Below are positions 1 through 12,222 of a DNA stretch of 64,000 nucleotides, piece by piece (within the stretch, counting starts at the first letter, position 1; every line of letters starts with the position of its first letter). The position numbers and the translations under genes are program-made. Under the pieces are notes generated by a model. That model was not told where the DNA came from and searched no databases. It saw only the letters and a list, made by a program, of their open reading frames with translations. This DNA comes from Kalaharituber pfeilii (taxonomy: Eukaryota > Ascomycota > Pezizomycetes > Pezizales > Pezizaceae), in NCBI GenBank assembly GCA_015179045.1, contig WHUZ01000080.1:1-64000 (forward strand), in the 5' to 3' direction.

Positions 1-125
1 AGCAGGAGGACGTGGGGGTGGCCGGAGGGTAACCAGGGTGAAAGCAGGAGGACGTGGAGGGCAGCCGGCGGGTAACCGGAGTGAAAGCAGGAGGACGTAG
101 GGCAGCCGGATCAGGTATATAGATT
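1..125. repeat. 43-bp tandem repeat at window edge
   Basis: About three copies of a unit starting AGCAGGAGGACGT recur at positions 1, 43 and 86, so the period is about 43 bp. Each contains a GCCGG...GGTAACC core. The array is cut by the window start, so its full length is unknown. Confidence 0.8.
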
Positions 126-1320
126 TTTGCCATAGGGTCATAGCCTGTTATATAACCCCCCCCAAAAAAAAACGCATACTTACATTTAATCCCCCCTTCC
201 AAAAAACCAGTAATTCACTACCTTCCGAAGACATCCACCTTCCACTCACTTCCGTTAACGTGGCCTGTTCAAAAAGTTGATCGTGCTCTACATCAGAGCG
301 CTTAATTTTTTGTTTTGATCAGCCATTAAGGCTTGAAAGGAAACGGTAGTTGAAATAATTGGAAGCTTATTAAATGAATTCACCAAGCTCCGGATATGCC
401 TGTGGAAGACTTCAGCATACTCCCGGGCTTCCAATGGGCATTATTGCCTCCACCTCAGCATTCACCTCTCGAACTCTCTCAAATCTCCTTTCTCCTTCTG
501 CGTCGACATTTTCCACCAAAATTATTAGGCATTGCGCACAATAATTAAGGTGCTAACTTTGTAAAAATTCAGGCACTACGCACAAAATGTTTTACACAGT
601 GAATAGTCTAGCAAAAAGTGAAAGGAGAAGTGAAGAAGCAACAAGCAAGTGAAAATGTGAAGGTGTTAGGCTGGCAAGTCGGCCAGTAGGTAAGTTAGGC
701 GTGAGTACACCTCAGGAATTCAGCATGCGTAAAATCGGCGCGAGTTCTGCGGCGTATGAGTTCTTCTGCGGCGCGTGAACTCACCACGCGTAAATTCAGT
801 GCGCGTAAATTCATGCGCGACAAGGAGTTCTGTAAAAAAGTTTGAGTAAGATGCTCTTACTGCGGGGGGAGACTGTGAGGGGGGTATTGCATGGCGTACC
901 TGAGGAGCTGCTGAGAGCTAGGAGGGGAAGGCAGTTGCTGCGAAGGGGGGATACTGTGAAGGCAAGATGCTGCGTATTTGCGGGTTTGCAAGATGTGTTT
1001 CGCTGGAATAGAAAGGCTGCTATCATGATGGGGCTGCGGCGTTGTTTTCTACGGAGTACGGAGATGAGAGAGGAGAAAGCGAAGCCTAAGCCAGCAAACT
1101 CTAGGACAAGAATGACTCAGTTCATGTATAACTCAGCACCAGGTTAACCCACTTAATGTGCACAAAATGCCTATTTTACTAGACAGAAAAATAAGTATTT
1201 GGACAGGGGATAATGCATATTATGCGCTATTTGGTATTTGGCAGAAACTAGCATATTTTCGTATGCTTGGCAGTAAAGAATGGGTGTACTAGTACTACTA
1301 TACTAACCAAATACTCTAGG
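126..1320. other. No recognisable gene
   Basis: Only short open frames lacking recognisable domains are present. A purine-rich GC patch near 860-960 resembles a polypurine tract but no matching LTR was found. Confidence 0.5.
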
Positions 1321-1800
1321 CTTCATGAACATGCAGAAAATAGCCTATTTCATACATAAACGCCATGCCAATTTTCGGACATATTAGAGCTATAGAAAAT
1401 GGCCTATTTCCTACATGTATGAGGAGTAAATTTTCAATGTATTTAACATGTGTAAAACGCCCAATTCCACACATGTGTGATGAGGGCATTTTTGATGCAT
1501 ATAGTATATACAAAATGGTCTATGTTCTATATGCGCGAGGAGGTAACTTGCGACATATTTAACTTGCCTATTCTACACATGTGCAATGAGGGCATTTTCG
1601 ACGCATTTAGCATGCGCAAAATAGGCTATTTTCTACGTGCGCAAGAGCCCAATTTTCAACGTATTTAATATGCGCAAACTGGCCCATTCAACTCAGGTGC
1701 GAGAAAGCAGTTTTCAGACGTATTTGACATATACGAAATGGGCTATTTTCTATAGACACGAGGAGTCTATTTTTCAACGAACTTTACAACCACTCACGAT
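1321..1800 (+). repeat. Degenerate 58-bp satellite, orientation A
   Basis: Seven or eight diverged units repeat the pattern ATGCGCAAAATGGGCTATTT, then CTACATGTG, then GAGGGCATTTT, then GACGTATTTA. They are the reverse complement of the better conserved units at 3400-4570. The short open frames here are by-products of the repeat. Confidence 0.75.
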
Positions 1801-2369
1801 GAGCCAGTTTCAGAATATTTCGTATGGGCAAAATGTGCACAGGCATAAAGCAACGGCCATAATATGATAAAAAGTAAAATATGTATAATGTGCACCCTAG
1901 TGATTTTCATTTAGGCTAGCGTCAAAGCACTTTTGGCCAGCGTCGCAAAAAAAAAAATCCATTTGTGGCTACCATCAGATATGCCCATGCTAGCATAGAA
2001 AAAAAGCGGCCAACTTGAGTTTAATTCATGTCGCATGCCAAAGTTTGAAAGAAAATACCCCTGGCATACACCTGACCTGCGACTGAAATTTGGTATGGGC
2101 GACCCTCTAACCCCTCACTCTGTAGAATCAGCTCCGAATTTAGCAATTTATACGAGACCCAACGGGGGCCCAAGCGACCTCACCAGCACTCAATTCAGTA
2201 ACCCAAGGGAGAGCCCAGTACGTATCTGGCTCCGCCCCTTTTCAACACCATAAACTTAATCTCAATTCTATAATGTACTAACCATGGTAGTTCAGACATG
2301 CTGCGATATTGCCAAATTGAGTTAATTGACTATCTTTATGCCATTGGGCATATTGGGCGCACGTATGAG

Positions 2370-2620
2370 ACTTGGAATTGTAGAATACATGGAGCATGTT
2401 GAGTATGTTAAGCATGTTGAGCACATTAAGTATTTGAGCACGTTGAGTGCGCTTATGAGATGTAGGTATATTGAGCATATTAAGGATAGTGAGTGTGCGC
2501 ACATGAGATGTAGAACACATTGGGCACATTAAGAATGTCGAGTATGTTGAGCATGTACATGAAATGTAAAACATATTGGGCACATTGCTCATGTTGAGCA
2601 CGTTGAGCACATTCTGATGC
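2370..2620 (+). repeat. Short-period minisatellite (TTGAGCAYR type)
   Basis: The 9-base motif TTGAGCACG or TTGAGCATG and close variants recur many times, producing cysteine/methionine-rich spurious frames on the other strand. Confidence 0.75.
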
Positions 2621-2870
2621 TGGCGGCAGGATTACTTGCATTGCAGGTGCAATGGAGGACATTTTGAGCATGTTGAGCAATGAGTATTTTACAACACCAG
2701 TGGCAGAATTACTTGCATTATGGACAAATAGAGTACATTTTGAGCACGTTAAGTACGTTGCGGCGCCAGCAGCAGGATTACTTGCGTTGTGGGTGCAATG
2801 AGGACATTTTGAGCACGTTGAGCATGTCGCGACGCGGGCAGCAGGATTACTTGCCTTATAGGTGCTGAGA
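2615..2870 (+). repeat. About 68-bp tandem repeat, four copies
   Basis: Four units each carry AGGATTACTTGC (or AGAATTACTTGC), a TGCAATG-like middle, and ACATTTTGAGCACGTT. The unit ends in the TTGAGCA motif of the neighbouring minisatellite, so it is probably a higher-order derivative of it. Confidence 0.75.
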
Positions 2871-3189
2871 GCGTAAACTACCTTTTGTGATACGATAGGC
2901 ATGCCAAGCCAGAGAGTCAGGAAGCCAGAAATGCATCGTGTGTCGTGACGCTTGCTGCCTCGTCGTGACGCTGCTGATGCAACCTCTTTTTTGCTGATGA
3001 AGTAGCACCTATGCCAAGAAACCATGGACCGACTATAGCTCCATAGTTTCTTGGCATGATGAGATGCATGTCTAGTATGGGAAGTACCGCAATGGCAGCA
3101 CACTTTCGCAGTGTAATAGCAGTGCCCCAGCGCCCCAGTGCCCTCGCGCTCATGGCATTGAGGGTGCAAACTCCCCTTTTTCCTGATGT

Positions 3190-3280
3190 TTCTACATTCG
3201 TGAGGAGCCAATTTTCGACATATTGAATACATACAAAGTGGTCTATTCCATACATGTGCTATGAAGGCATTTTTGATACC
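3190..3280 (+). repeat. Isolated 58-bp satellite unit, orientation A
   Basis: One unit-length match to the 1321-1800 satellite (GAGGAGCCAATTTTCGACAT and following) lies 120 bp before the opposite-orientation block. Confidence 0.6.
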
Positions 3281-3399
3281 CTTACCCATGATACAAGGGC
3301 TGCAATGTGATTTCTACCTAGCTAAAGAACTGGCTTACTGCATCTGTATGATGTCAGGTAAGAAGCCGGCCCCAGTTTGCCAAGGGTAGGTAAAATAGC

Positions 3400-4570
3400 A
3401 TGCGTGGCAAATACGTCGCAAATGCCCTCGTCGCGCATGTTGAAAACAGAGATAGTAAATACGTCACAAATGCCCTCATCATAGACCATTTTGGAAAATA
3501 AACCATTTTGTGCATAGTAAATATGTTGGAAATGCCCTCACCGTGCATGTGGAAAGTAGACCGTTTTGCACATAGTAAGTACGTCTGAAATGCCCTCGCC
3601 ACGTATGTGGAAAACAGACCATTTTGCATATAGTAAATACATTAGAAATGCCTTCGCCGCACTTGTGGAAAGGAGACCGTTTTGCATATAGTAAATACGT
3701 CGGAAATGCCCTCGCCGTGCATGTGGAAAGTAGACCGTTTTGCACATAGTAAATACGTTGGAAATGCCCTCACCGTGCATGTAGAAAACAAACCGTTTTG
3801 CACATAGTTGGAAATGCCCTCGCCGCGCTTGGGGAAAATAGTCCGTTTTGTACATAGTAAATACATTGGAAATGCCCTCGCCGCGCATGTGGAAAACAGA
3901 CTGTTGGAAATGCTCTCGCCGCACATGTGAAAAACAGACCGTTTTGCACATAGTAAATATGTTGGCATGCCCTCGCCACGCATGTGGAAAAGAGACCATC
4001 TTGCGCATAGTAAATACATCGAAAATGTCCTCGTCGCATATGTAGAAAATAGGTCATTTTGCACACATTAAATGGGCTCCTCGTACATGTATAAAATAAA
4101 CTATTTTGCATATGGCAAATGTAACGGATGATAGTAAACGCAGAGAGTTACCATCCACCAGGCCAAAAAAACACTTAACCAGTGATACTCGCTAGTCCTC
4201 TGCGTGGCTCATATAGCACATTTTATAACTGCGATGCCGGCGCCAGGCTGTCGCATATCGACTACGTCGTATATGCGTATACTATATGCACATCCATCAA
4301 CCGCCCGCCCTACAGTTGTAGTGAATCCATAACAGCAAATACATTACAAAAGCTCTCATGGCGCATGTGGAAAATAGACCATTTTATGCATGTTAAATAG
4401 TCTCATCCCCATGGAGAAAATGGGTCATTTTCCAGATGTTAACTACGCTACACATAGGCTCTTTGCAGATGTGGAAAATAGGTTCTTTTTAGCATGTTGA
4501 ATTCGTTGGAAATGACCACTTCACATATGAGAAAATGGGTCATTTTCGGCACGTTAAATGTGTTGAAAAT
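3400..4570 (-). repeat. 58-bp satellite array, orientation B
   Basis: Units start AATGCCCTCGCCGCGCATGT and continue to a GTTTTGCACATAGTAAATAC core. Starts at 3531, 3589, 3647, 3705 and 3763 give an exact period of 58. A 50-bp unit (from 3763) and a 38-bp unit (from 3871) show deletions. From about 4070 to 4570 the units are much more degenerate. The array is the reverse complement of 1321-1800. Confidence 0.9.
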
Positions 4571-4574
4571 GTGT

Positions 4575-5408
4575 ATTGCTAATTGGGATTATTGCTTAAT
4601 AAGGTAGTTAGAGTAGTTGTAGTTGCCGGAGGTTTGTGATGAGAAGTACAGTGGTGTGTAACATTAGGGTAAAAATTTGTATGAGCTGTCGACGAAAAGT
4701 CCCCTGAATTGGGATAGGTTGTCAACGAAAAGTCATGTCTTTTTGGCATAGACTATTCTGAAAACTACTGAGTCTATTTTCTATGGAGTTTTTTGGCTGT
4801 TGCTGCCAAGCTGTACCATGGCAAGGATATGACAGGGATAGCCTACTAGTACGAAAATTTACTCAAAAGTCGCTATCTTTAACTGTAAATACAGTAAGAT
4901 TTAGAGTATGAAATGTATTATTTTTTTACATGGAAATATAGAGCAGACGTAGGGCTTTCATTTGAGGCCGGTTTGAAGATAATCGGAGCAAAATTGCTTG
5001 TTGGGGCGGGGATACGAAGTTGTATGTCTTACCGGGCCATGAAAAAGCCCAACTTTCGCTACCTAACCCTACCCTTTGGCTATGCAGAAGCATACAATAA
5101 ATAAAATAAAAAAAAAAAAAAATAAAGATGTAGTTGAGTAACAAAGTCCTTAAATTTTTCCTTAATTCTATTGAATAGGGCTGAGTCAATGACCTTAGAT
5201 ACTTGAAATTCTTCCTAAGTTTAAGCACCATTCTGTATAATTATCTAAGAGGATATTGCAGTAAGTTTCTAGTGTAAACAGTAATAGAAACCTTGGTAAT
5301 AGTAATCTCATAGGACTTCTACAGTTTTGGTTGTATTATACTCAAGGATATTAAAGTTAGCCTAGGTTTCTTATAAAGTCAAAATCATTCTACTGTTATA
5401 GGTAGCAA
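4575..5408. other. No recognisable gene
   Basis: AT-rich unique-looking sequence with an A-rich tract at about 5100-5125. No domain-bearing frame was seen. Confidence 0.5.
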
Positions 5409-5413
5409 AGATA

Positions 5414-6539
5414 TGTTATGGCTAAGGTGAGACTTACGTAGTGTTCGCACTCAGTGTGAGTTGTGAGTCGGTTTTTCTGAGTGAGTCGGTTTTCGGGTCG
5501 GTTTGTCATGCCGGCAAACGTATCCGACTCGGCTGCCGAGTGAGTCGGTATGAGTTGTATGTACGGTGTGACTGAGTCGGTGTGATAATATACAACTACT
5601 ACTCGGCAGTGAGTCGGTATGAGCTGAGTAGTTTTCGCACCGAGTGTGAGTCAAGTCGGTGCAGAGTTTCGTAGCATATAAACGGCCTATGTACAAATTT
5701 GATGTACAATGCCAATCAATGCATATAGCATTCACATGCGAGTCGGGTTGAGTCAGTAAGTAATAAGGTCGAGCCGGTTTGTTATGCCATTACGCCGTAC
5801 CCGACTCGGCCGCCGAGTGAGCTGGGTCGGGTTGTATGTGCGGCGCAACTGAGTTGGTGTAATAATGTACAACTTCCTGAGTGAGTTCATAGTAGGGTTG
5901 GAGGAATTTTTTTAAAGGCTTACACTGACTTAGCTCACACCGATGCGAACGCTAGACTTACGCGACTTGCGGAATACTTACCCTAAATACTAATGCTGAT
6001 TGAGCAAACTGATTACCTGTTAGGCTTGAAATTTATTTTTACCCGAATAGGGAAGTGTTAAGGAAGTATGTGTCGTCGATTAATAGTATAATCTCTAGAT
6101 TACCCATGTACCCTGTATGCACTCAGTTGATTAAAAGCTAATATATATGCACATGTACTAGTATATAGCATTATCTTGCATCTATACTATTTTCATATAT
6201 TGCTATTACATGTGCCTATTACTACCAGTATTGGCATTGATAAGGAATTGCTATATTACCAATCATTTATTTATTTATTGACTAATTATGTATGACTGCG
6301 CTAAAGTCTATATAAGCAATGGCTAGTAATAGCATAGTTAAAAGAATGAAGATACTAGCGGTATTCTAAATTCTCTATAACTCTGAACCTATTATTCCCT
6401 CACTATGCCTTTGAATTGCTTCGTTCCGCTGCATGCCCCATGCTGAGTAGCTGCCCTTCTGGTCTACTGTATTTATATCTCATAGCCATAACATCCACTT
6501 CTAGTACACGGCGAAGCCGAGCACCTCATGCCCATAACA
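5414..6539 (+). mobile_element. Solo LTR of a gypsy-type element with nested MITE
   Basis: The element starts TGTTATGG and ends CCATAACA, perfect 8-bp inverted ends, and is flanked by the 5-bp duplication AGATA (5409-5413 and 6540-6544). It aligns along its length with the LTR at 19137-19946, sharing TTAGGCTTG and TATGTATGACTGCGCT. Differences are mostly C/T and G/A, with this copy T/A-rich. Without the 516-bp MITE and its 8-bp duplication it is about 600 bp. The clean target-site duplication indicates LTR-LTR recombination that removed the internal region. Confidence 0.9.
5439..5954. mobile_element. hAT-type MITE, copy 1
   Basis: A 516-bp element with terminal inverted repeats TAGTGTTCGCA / TGCGAACGCTA (TAGYGTTCGCA inward from both ends) is flanked by the exact 8-bp duplication GACTTACG (5431-5438 and 5955-5962). 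TAGNG-type ends with 8-bp duplications are characteristic of the hAT superfamily. It has no transposase. Internally it is an imperfect tandem duplication rich in GAGTCGG. Confidence 0.88.
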
Positions 6540-6544
6540 AGATA

Positions 6545-6800
6545 AAGGTACCAAATTCTCTAGGGGTGTTGACTAGAATAGTAGGTTTTCTAGCAGAGCT
6601 AAGAGGTATTAAGGTGAAGGTAGTATACAGTATCCTTTAGACTATTTTTTATACTTTAATTAGATCAGTACTAGTACTAGCACTAGTGCTGGTACTAGCA
6701 GAGTCTCTCATAGCTACAACTAATTGGGTGATACAATAAAGTATAATAAATAGATTTAGGTCAGGATACAGGATCTGGATATGAAGTAGGTGGCAGGTAC
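6545..6800. other. No recognisable gene
   Basis: Short AT-rich spacer with CTAGTACTAG-type simple repeats near 6665-6700. Confidence 0.5.
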
Positions 6801-6803
6801 CTA

Positions 6804-7044
6804 TTATGGGTTGCAACCGACCGTCTTGTAAACTGTTGTACCAAAAGGTAGAACTACCGGTAACTCCTGGTAGTATGGTCGGGATATATAGGAGTATCCA
6901 TGTATATGGGCTCTTGGTACCGATTCGCGCTAGGTCTTTAGGCATAGCAGGAGTGAGCTGGTCATATGACCTCGTAGCTCACTGCATTTTAGCCCTGCTC
7001 TGGGTATGCTCGCATACTGCCATGTTATACTGTCATGACATTAC
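6804..7044 (+). repeat. Direct repeat, unit 1 (452-bp spacing)
   Basis: About 241 bp starting TTATGGGTTGCAACCGACCG is repeated at 7256-7496. Most differences between the two are transitions, and unit 1 carries the T/A states more often, as expected after RIP-like mutation. Confidence 0.85.
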
Positions 7045-7255
7045 TTCCCTCTTGGTAGAGTACATCCCGAACTCTCTATATATTAACTCCTAGCTACCCG
7101 TTACCGCCTTAGGGCTTTAATTTCATGTGCCACTACACTACTTTATAACCAGCGACCGGCCTGTAGCTGTAAGCCGTACAAATCCAAAGGTTGCATGCAG
7201 TATCTCACGTTCGCTACATATAAGGTTTGAACTAGCGACTCCACCGGTAGTACTG

Positions 7256-7496
7256 TTATGGGTTGCAACCGACCGTCTTACAAACCGTTGCACCAAAAGG
7301 TAGAACTACCGGTGACCCATGATAGTACGGTCGGGATATATAGGAGTATCCATGCATATAGGCTCTTGGTACCGGTTCGTGCCAGGTCTTCAGGCATAGC
7401 AGGGGTGGGCCGGTCACATGACCTCGTAGCTCACTGCATTTTAGCCCTGCTCTGGGTACGCTCGCATACCGCCATGTCATACCGTCATGACAGTAC
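7256..7496 (+). repeat. Direct repeat, unit 2
   Basis: Second copy of the 241-bp repeat, less mutated than unit 1 (for example CTTACAAACCGTTGCACC against CTTGTAAACTGTTGTACC). The spacer between copies is not repeated. Confidence 0.85.
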
Positions 7497-7499
7497 CAA

Positions 7500-8180
7500 G
7501 GTAAAGTCATAGTGGAGGCAAAGGCAGAGACTATTAGTGTAAGCATCGCTGGACTTATGAAAGTGACTCTGGATTTATGATGGCAGTGAAGTGGATAACA
7601 AAAAATTACACTCTCGACGGCGGGTCTCTGTATAGCAGTGGGACTCCGAATGGCTATTTGAGAGTCTCCAACTACAATTATTCAGTGGTGGCGGTTGGTT
7701 TTGGCTTCTGTCTTGAATCAGTCATGAAGTTGATCATCTGACAATTTGAGCTAGTCATCTGATGATTCGATCTAATAGGGTTGGTTATCTGATATTATAA
7801 CATCTCTTCTGAGACATTTCTGGACTCCTAGAGAACAGGCCAGGAGTAGTTGTAGTACTAAAAGAGGTAGAAGAGAGATTGATGGGGCTCCATTAGCAAT
7901 AAGTATGAGAAAAGAAAAAAAATAAAGATATGAGTAGTGTAATATTAGCATAGACATCACTGAACTCATGAGAGTGACTCTGGGTTTACAAAGATAGTGA
8001 AGCGAATAATAAAAGATTACACAAGAGCATTAAGTAAGAGTTTAACTTAGAATACTACTTGTATCTTAATTTCCTTCTAGCTAACTATTCAGCTCATTTA
8101 TATAGACTTCTGGCTATCATAGATGACTAATAAATTGATAGTAATGTGATAATAAATATGCTAAAGCATATAGGCAGAGA
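7500..8180. other. No recognisable gene
   Basis: AT-rich sequence. Two short stretches beginning GGACTTATGAAAGTGACTCT (7550) and GAACTCATGAGAGTGACTCT (7963) are similar, suggesting a diverged direct repeat. Confidence 0.45.
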
Positions 8181-8184
8181 AACA

Positions 8185-8425
8185 TAATAGAAAACACGTA
8201 TTAGGAAGGTTCATAATAGTAGAAAAGGCATGAACATAATAGAAGTATGTATTAGGAAGGTCTGAAGTAGCTGGAAAGATGTGAAGGTAATAGATGCATA
8301 TGTTAGGAAGGTCTGCGATACCTGGAAAGGCATGAATGTAATGGAGGTATATATTAGGAAGGTCTACAGTAGCTAGAATAGTGTCAACGTAATAGAAACA
8401 TATATAAGTAAGGTCTGTGATGTAT
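8185..8425 (+). repeat. About 55-60 bp tandem repeat
   Basis: About five units carry TATTAGGAAGGTCTG followed by AGTAGCTGGAAAG and GTAATAGA. The units have drifted and period is approximate. Confidence 0.75.
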
Positions 8426-10129
8426 ATACATATATTGGTAGACTATATGCAACTTCAATATATATTTCAGTAGGCAACTACCATTTATTAGTAGATATTA
8501 CCTAATAGTGATCAATCACATCTTTAGTATATGTCTCTAGTAGTACTTCTGGAACCGACTCTATAAGTCTTACCTTAGCTATAACAGAGATGATCAGGAC
8601 TATAGCTGAGATATCGAGATATAGATGTATTAAAAGGCTAAATATATAATTTGGGTAGAAAATAAGTTGTTGCGTAAAGAAGTAAGAGGGAGGAGAGAGG
8701 AGGACCTCTTTATAGAAAACCCTCAATGGAAAATCTAGGCAAACAAGTAAACAAGCAAACAAGCAAATAAATAAAGTACATAAAAAATCAAGAAGTGATT
8801 AGAAGTATATGTAAAACAAAGGAGATGACAAAAAGTATATGAGTGACCAAAAAATGATTAGAAGCAGGAGAAAGTATTAAGAATATTCAAAAATAAGCTC
8901 GGCAATACCTGTTTCCAGCAGATTCTATAGCTTTCTAGTAGGGTCTATGGCTTCCAGAGTCTATAGCTTCCAGCAGATTCTATAACTTTCTAGTGGGTTC
9001 TGTAGCTTTCTGGCAAGTTCTGGGGATCCAAGTTCTTCTAGTAGGTTCTGACAGGTTCTTCAGTTCGAGTTGTTAAGCAATAACTGGAATGCTGGTAGCC
9101 ATGTCACTTAAGTATACTCACAGGTATAGAGATACATATCAGAGTACTAGAAGAAGTGTGACAAATTACAAGAGTATCAGAGTTAGCTATATATGTATGA
9201 GTACTAGTGAGTAGTATATTGGTTGCCAGTATAGAACAAGAGCTAAAGGGTCTGGAGTGAGGGGTCTGGGTTGGATTGTTACATAAAAGTATTTTAATCT
9301 TATTGAGACCTTAATTGTCTTTCAAGACAAGCTCCTTAGTCAAATATAAATAGATATTATAAGAAAATTTTTATCTCTTAGTATACTTTAATTATTTAAT
9401 AAACTTTGTAGAAAGGACTTTACTATATTCTATATTATATAGTAATTGAGCCTCTAGTATATTTGTAGTATTAAAGTTTAGACTATACTAACAATAGTAT
9501 GAATATCCTACTATATTAAAAACCAACTTTATAGTATGCTAGCAAGCTATATTTTATTATATATAGGATTTTTACTATTTATGGGTATCTATATTATCAT
9601 TTACTTTAGTATATTTGAAATCTTACCAATTTTGATATAATTTAAATGTACCTTAAAAGCAGAATTTGACTGAAGACAATTATACATTATTTGATCTTGT
9701 AATTATTATCTTATATTAATATATAGTAGGGATTTGCTTTTTTTCTAGTTTTTTTTTTTTTTATGTTTGATATTATTCTTATATTCTATTAAAATATTAT
9801 GTATAACTAGAATTTTGTATACTTTTGAAATATATAAATTTTTGTAATAGTAGCTGCAATTTATATACTAGTATTATAAAACTTTAGAATAATATTTTTA
9901 ATATATTTTGAAATATATTCTATACTTCAGATTATATCTATTAGAGGATAGTATAGTATACTATACTAGGATATACCTAATTAGGCAATAGAGTACTTTG
10001 GTTTATAAAATTAAATATAGACTAGCTAGAGTATTAATATACTTAATTACATATTAATATATACTCATAATTATATATACTAAGTTTAGTACTGATATGA
10101 GTATTATAGCAGAAGTACAAATTAAAAAT

Positions 10130-10654
10130 TAGCTTTTATACTCAATATGAGTTATAAGTCAGTTTTTCTAAGTGAGTTGATTTTCTGTTTAGTTTATTAT
10201 ACTAGAAAATATACTCGACTCAGCTACTAAGTGAGCTAGTATGAATTATATATATAGTCAGTTTAATAATATATAACTACTACTTAGTAGTGAGCTAGTA
10301 TGAGCCAAGTAGTTTTTACACCAAGTATGAATTGAGTTGGTACTAAGTTTTATAGTATATGAGTAGTCTATATATAAATTTAATATATAATGCTAATTAA
10401 TATATTTGGTATTCATATCTCACCTAAGTAAGTCAGATTGAGTTGGTAAGTAATAATATTGAGCTAATTTATTATACTATTATACTATACCTAACTCAGC
10501 TATTGAGTGAGCTAGGTTAGGTTATATGTATAGTACAACTGAGTCAGTATAATAATATACAACTACTACTCAGTTCTTAAGTAAGTTTATAATAGGGTTA
10601 GAAAAATTTTGCTTAAGGCTTATATCAACTTAGCTTATACTAATATGAATATTA
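10130..10654. mobile_element. hAT-type MITE, copy 2 (RIP-mutated)
   Basis: Aligns end to end with the MITE at 5439-5954, but nearly all substitutions are G-to-A or C-to-T: for example TGAGTCAGTT remains where copy 1 has TGAGTCGGTT-like blocks. The ends TAGCTTTTATA / TATGAATATTA are mutated versions of the inverted repeats. The 8-bp duplication is no longer convincing. Confidence 0.85.
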
Positions 10655-12058
10655 CTGCAAATATTTCAAAATAGTAGTAATTCAGTAAGTATAGAAGTAA
10701 GTAAGCTAATAGAGGATACAATAGGCTTAAATATAAATAAAAAGAGTTCTTATACCTAAAATATAGAGTAAAGATTTATTTTTAATAGTACTAGAATTCT
10801 ATATAATAATTGAAGCTATAAAAAATAGTATACTATAATTTATATTTTATAATATATATTATAGTATAAAGTGAATATACTTAGTATATAAAAATATATA
10901 ATAGATTTGTTCTGGCCTACTGACAAACATTGCAATTTGCGAACTAGCTAGGCCTATTCGCGAATCGGCCAATTTGTCGGTGGGCTGGCTGATTCGCGAA
11001 TGGGCCAGCCCACTGACGAAGACTAATTGAGTATAAGTACCACCAGGTACCTCTACATACTACTAGTGATTGAGTATAGAGAAATATTCTGCTACTAGCG
11101 TTAATTGATAAGCCAGTTACTATGTGCTAGCACAGCCCTATTGCTACTGATAAGTTGCTACCTACAAGTTGTTACTTGAAAGTTACTGTTGGTGATAAGT
11201 TGCTGTCAGTAATAAGTTGCTACTTCTTACCTATATACTAGAAGATAATACAGACAGTTTAAGAAATAATTCACTATGCTTCTAAACTGCTATAGTTAAG
11301 AATACTAATTTGTAATCATAACTTAATTATTGTTAACCGAAATACTAGAAGAAAATTACTAAATATGCTTCTAGTATTTTTCTTACTCTAAGTGAAATTT
11401 TGGAGTGTTATCTTCATAGGTAGAGATTTCCGGAATCCTCCACTATTGTGGTATTATATTGTGGTAGTAACAGGGATTGCGTTGATACCAAGAATGAAAG
11501 GTTTGTTGGTTGTATTACTAGAAGAGTAGATAATAAGAGCCCTGCAAGTGCCAAGTACCTACTTTAAGTAACATCATTATAATAAAACTTGTCAAGACAA
11601 AATTTCATATTTTTGTCTAGGTACTTGTTCTTCTCTTCATTGTACATGCATATGTCAAAAGGTTAAATGTTCTTATTCTTATAATAAAAGCAATGCTGGT
11701 CAATATACCAATTAGGAGAATAAGAGTGAATATAGTAATATATATTTAGGGAAGGTCTAGAAATGGTTGGAGTCTGGGAATGATAGGCTAGGCAAGATAG
11801 AGATAAGGTAGCTAAGATAAAAGACCTCGCTACTGGAAGAAGGAAAAATGACCAGCTCGGTCATTTGTACTTGGAGGCAGCAATGAGTATAGACAGAGTT
11901 AGGTTAAGTAGAAAATAGTTGAGAACTACTCAATATAAGCCAGATAGACAGAGGAAATAGGCTGTATTGACCAGTGTGTATATTCTACCCATACCATGTA
12001 TGAGTATTGCAGGAACCACATATATTTAGTAATGGTTAATTTTCTTTCTTTAATAAAT

Positions 12059-12112
12059 ACCTCGCCATAGCCTATACTGTAGCATGCGAGTAATGATATA
12101 AAAAAAAAAAAA
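12059..12112 (+). mobile_element. Class A LINE tail (RIP-mutated)
   Basis: CTCGCCATAGCCTATACTGT leads into GCATGCGAGTAATGATAT and a run of A. This is the class A LINE 3' end with several C-to-T changes. No target duplication was identified. Confidence 0.75.
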
Positions 12113-12222
12113 GTACTCTTATTTGTACATAGATGACTGCATAGGGGGATAGGAGACTGTGGAAATTGCTTAGCTGGCTGTATGATAGATCACTATTACA
12201 TTAAATCATAAGCAAGTATATA

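Noticed and set aside
842..1147. 101-residue frame with a purine-rich run resembling an LTR-element polypurine tract
   Set aside because: No domain, no matching LTR pair and no target duplication.
3400..4111. Overlapping 90-156 residue frames and a CRISPR-like repeated pattern
   Set aside because: Contiguous 58-bp tandem satellite without unique spacers; the frames follow from the repeat period.
7190..7325. tRNA-like A and B boxes on the minus strand
   Set aside because: No cloverleaf forms, and the direct-repeat boundary cuts through the candidate, so it is not called a tRNA.
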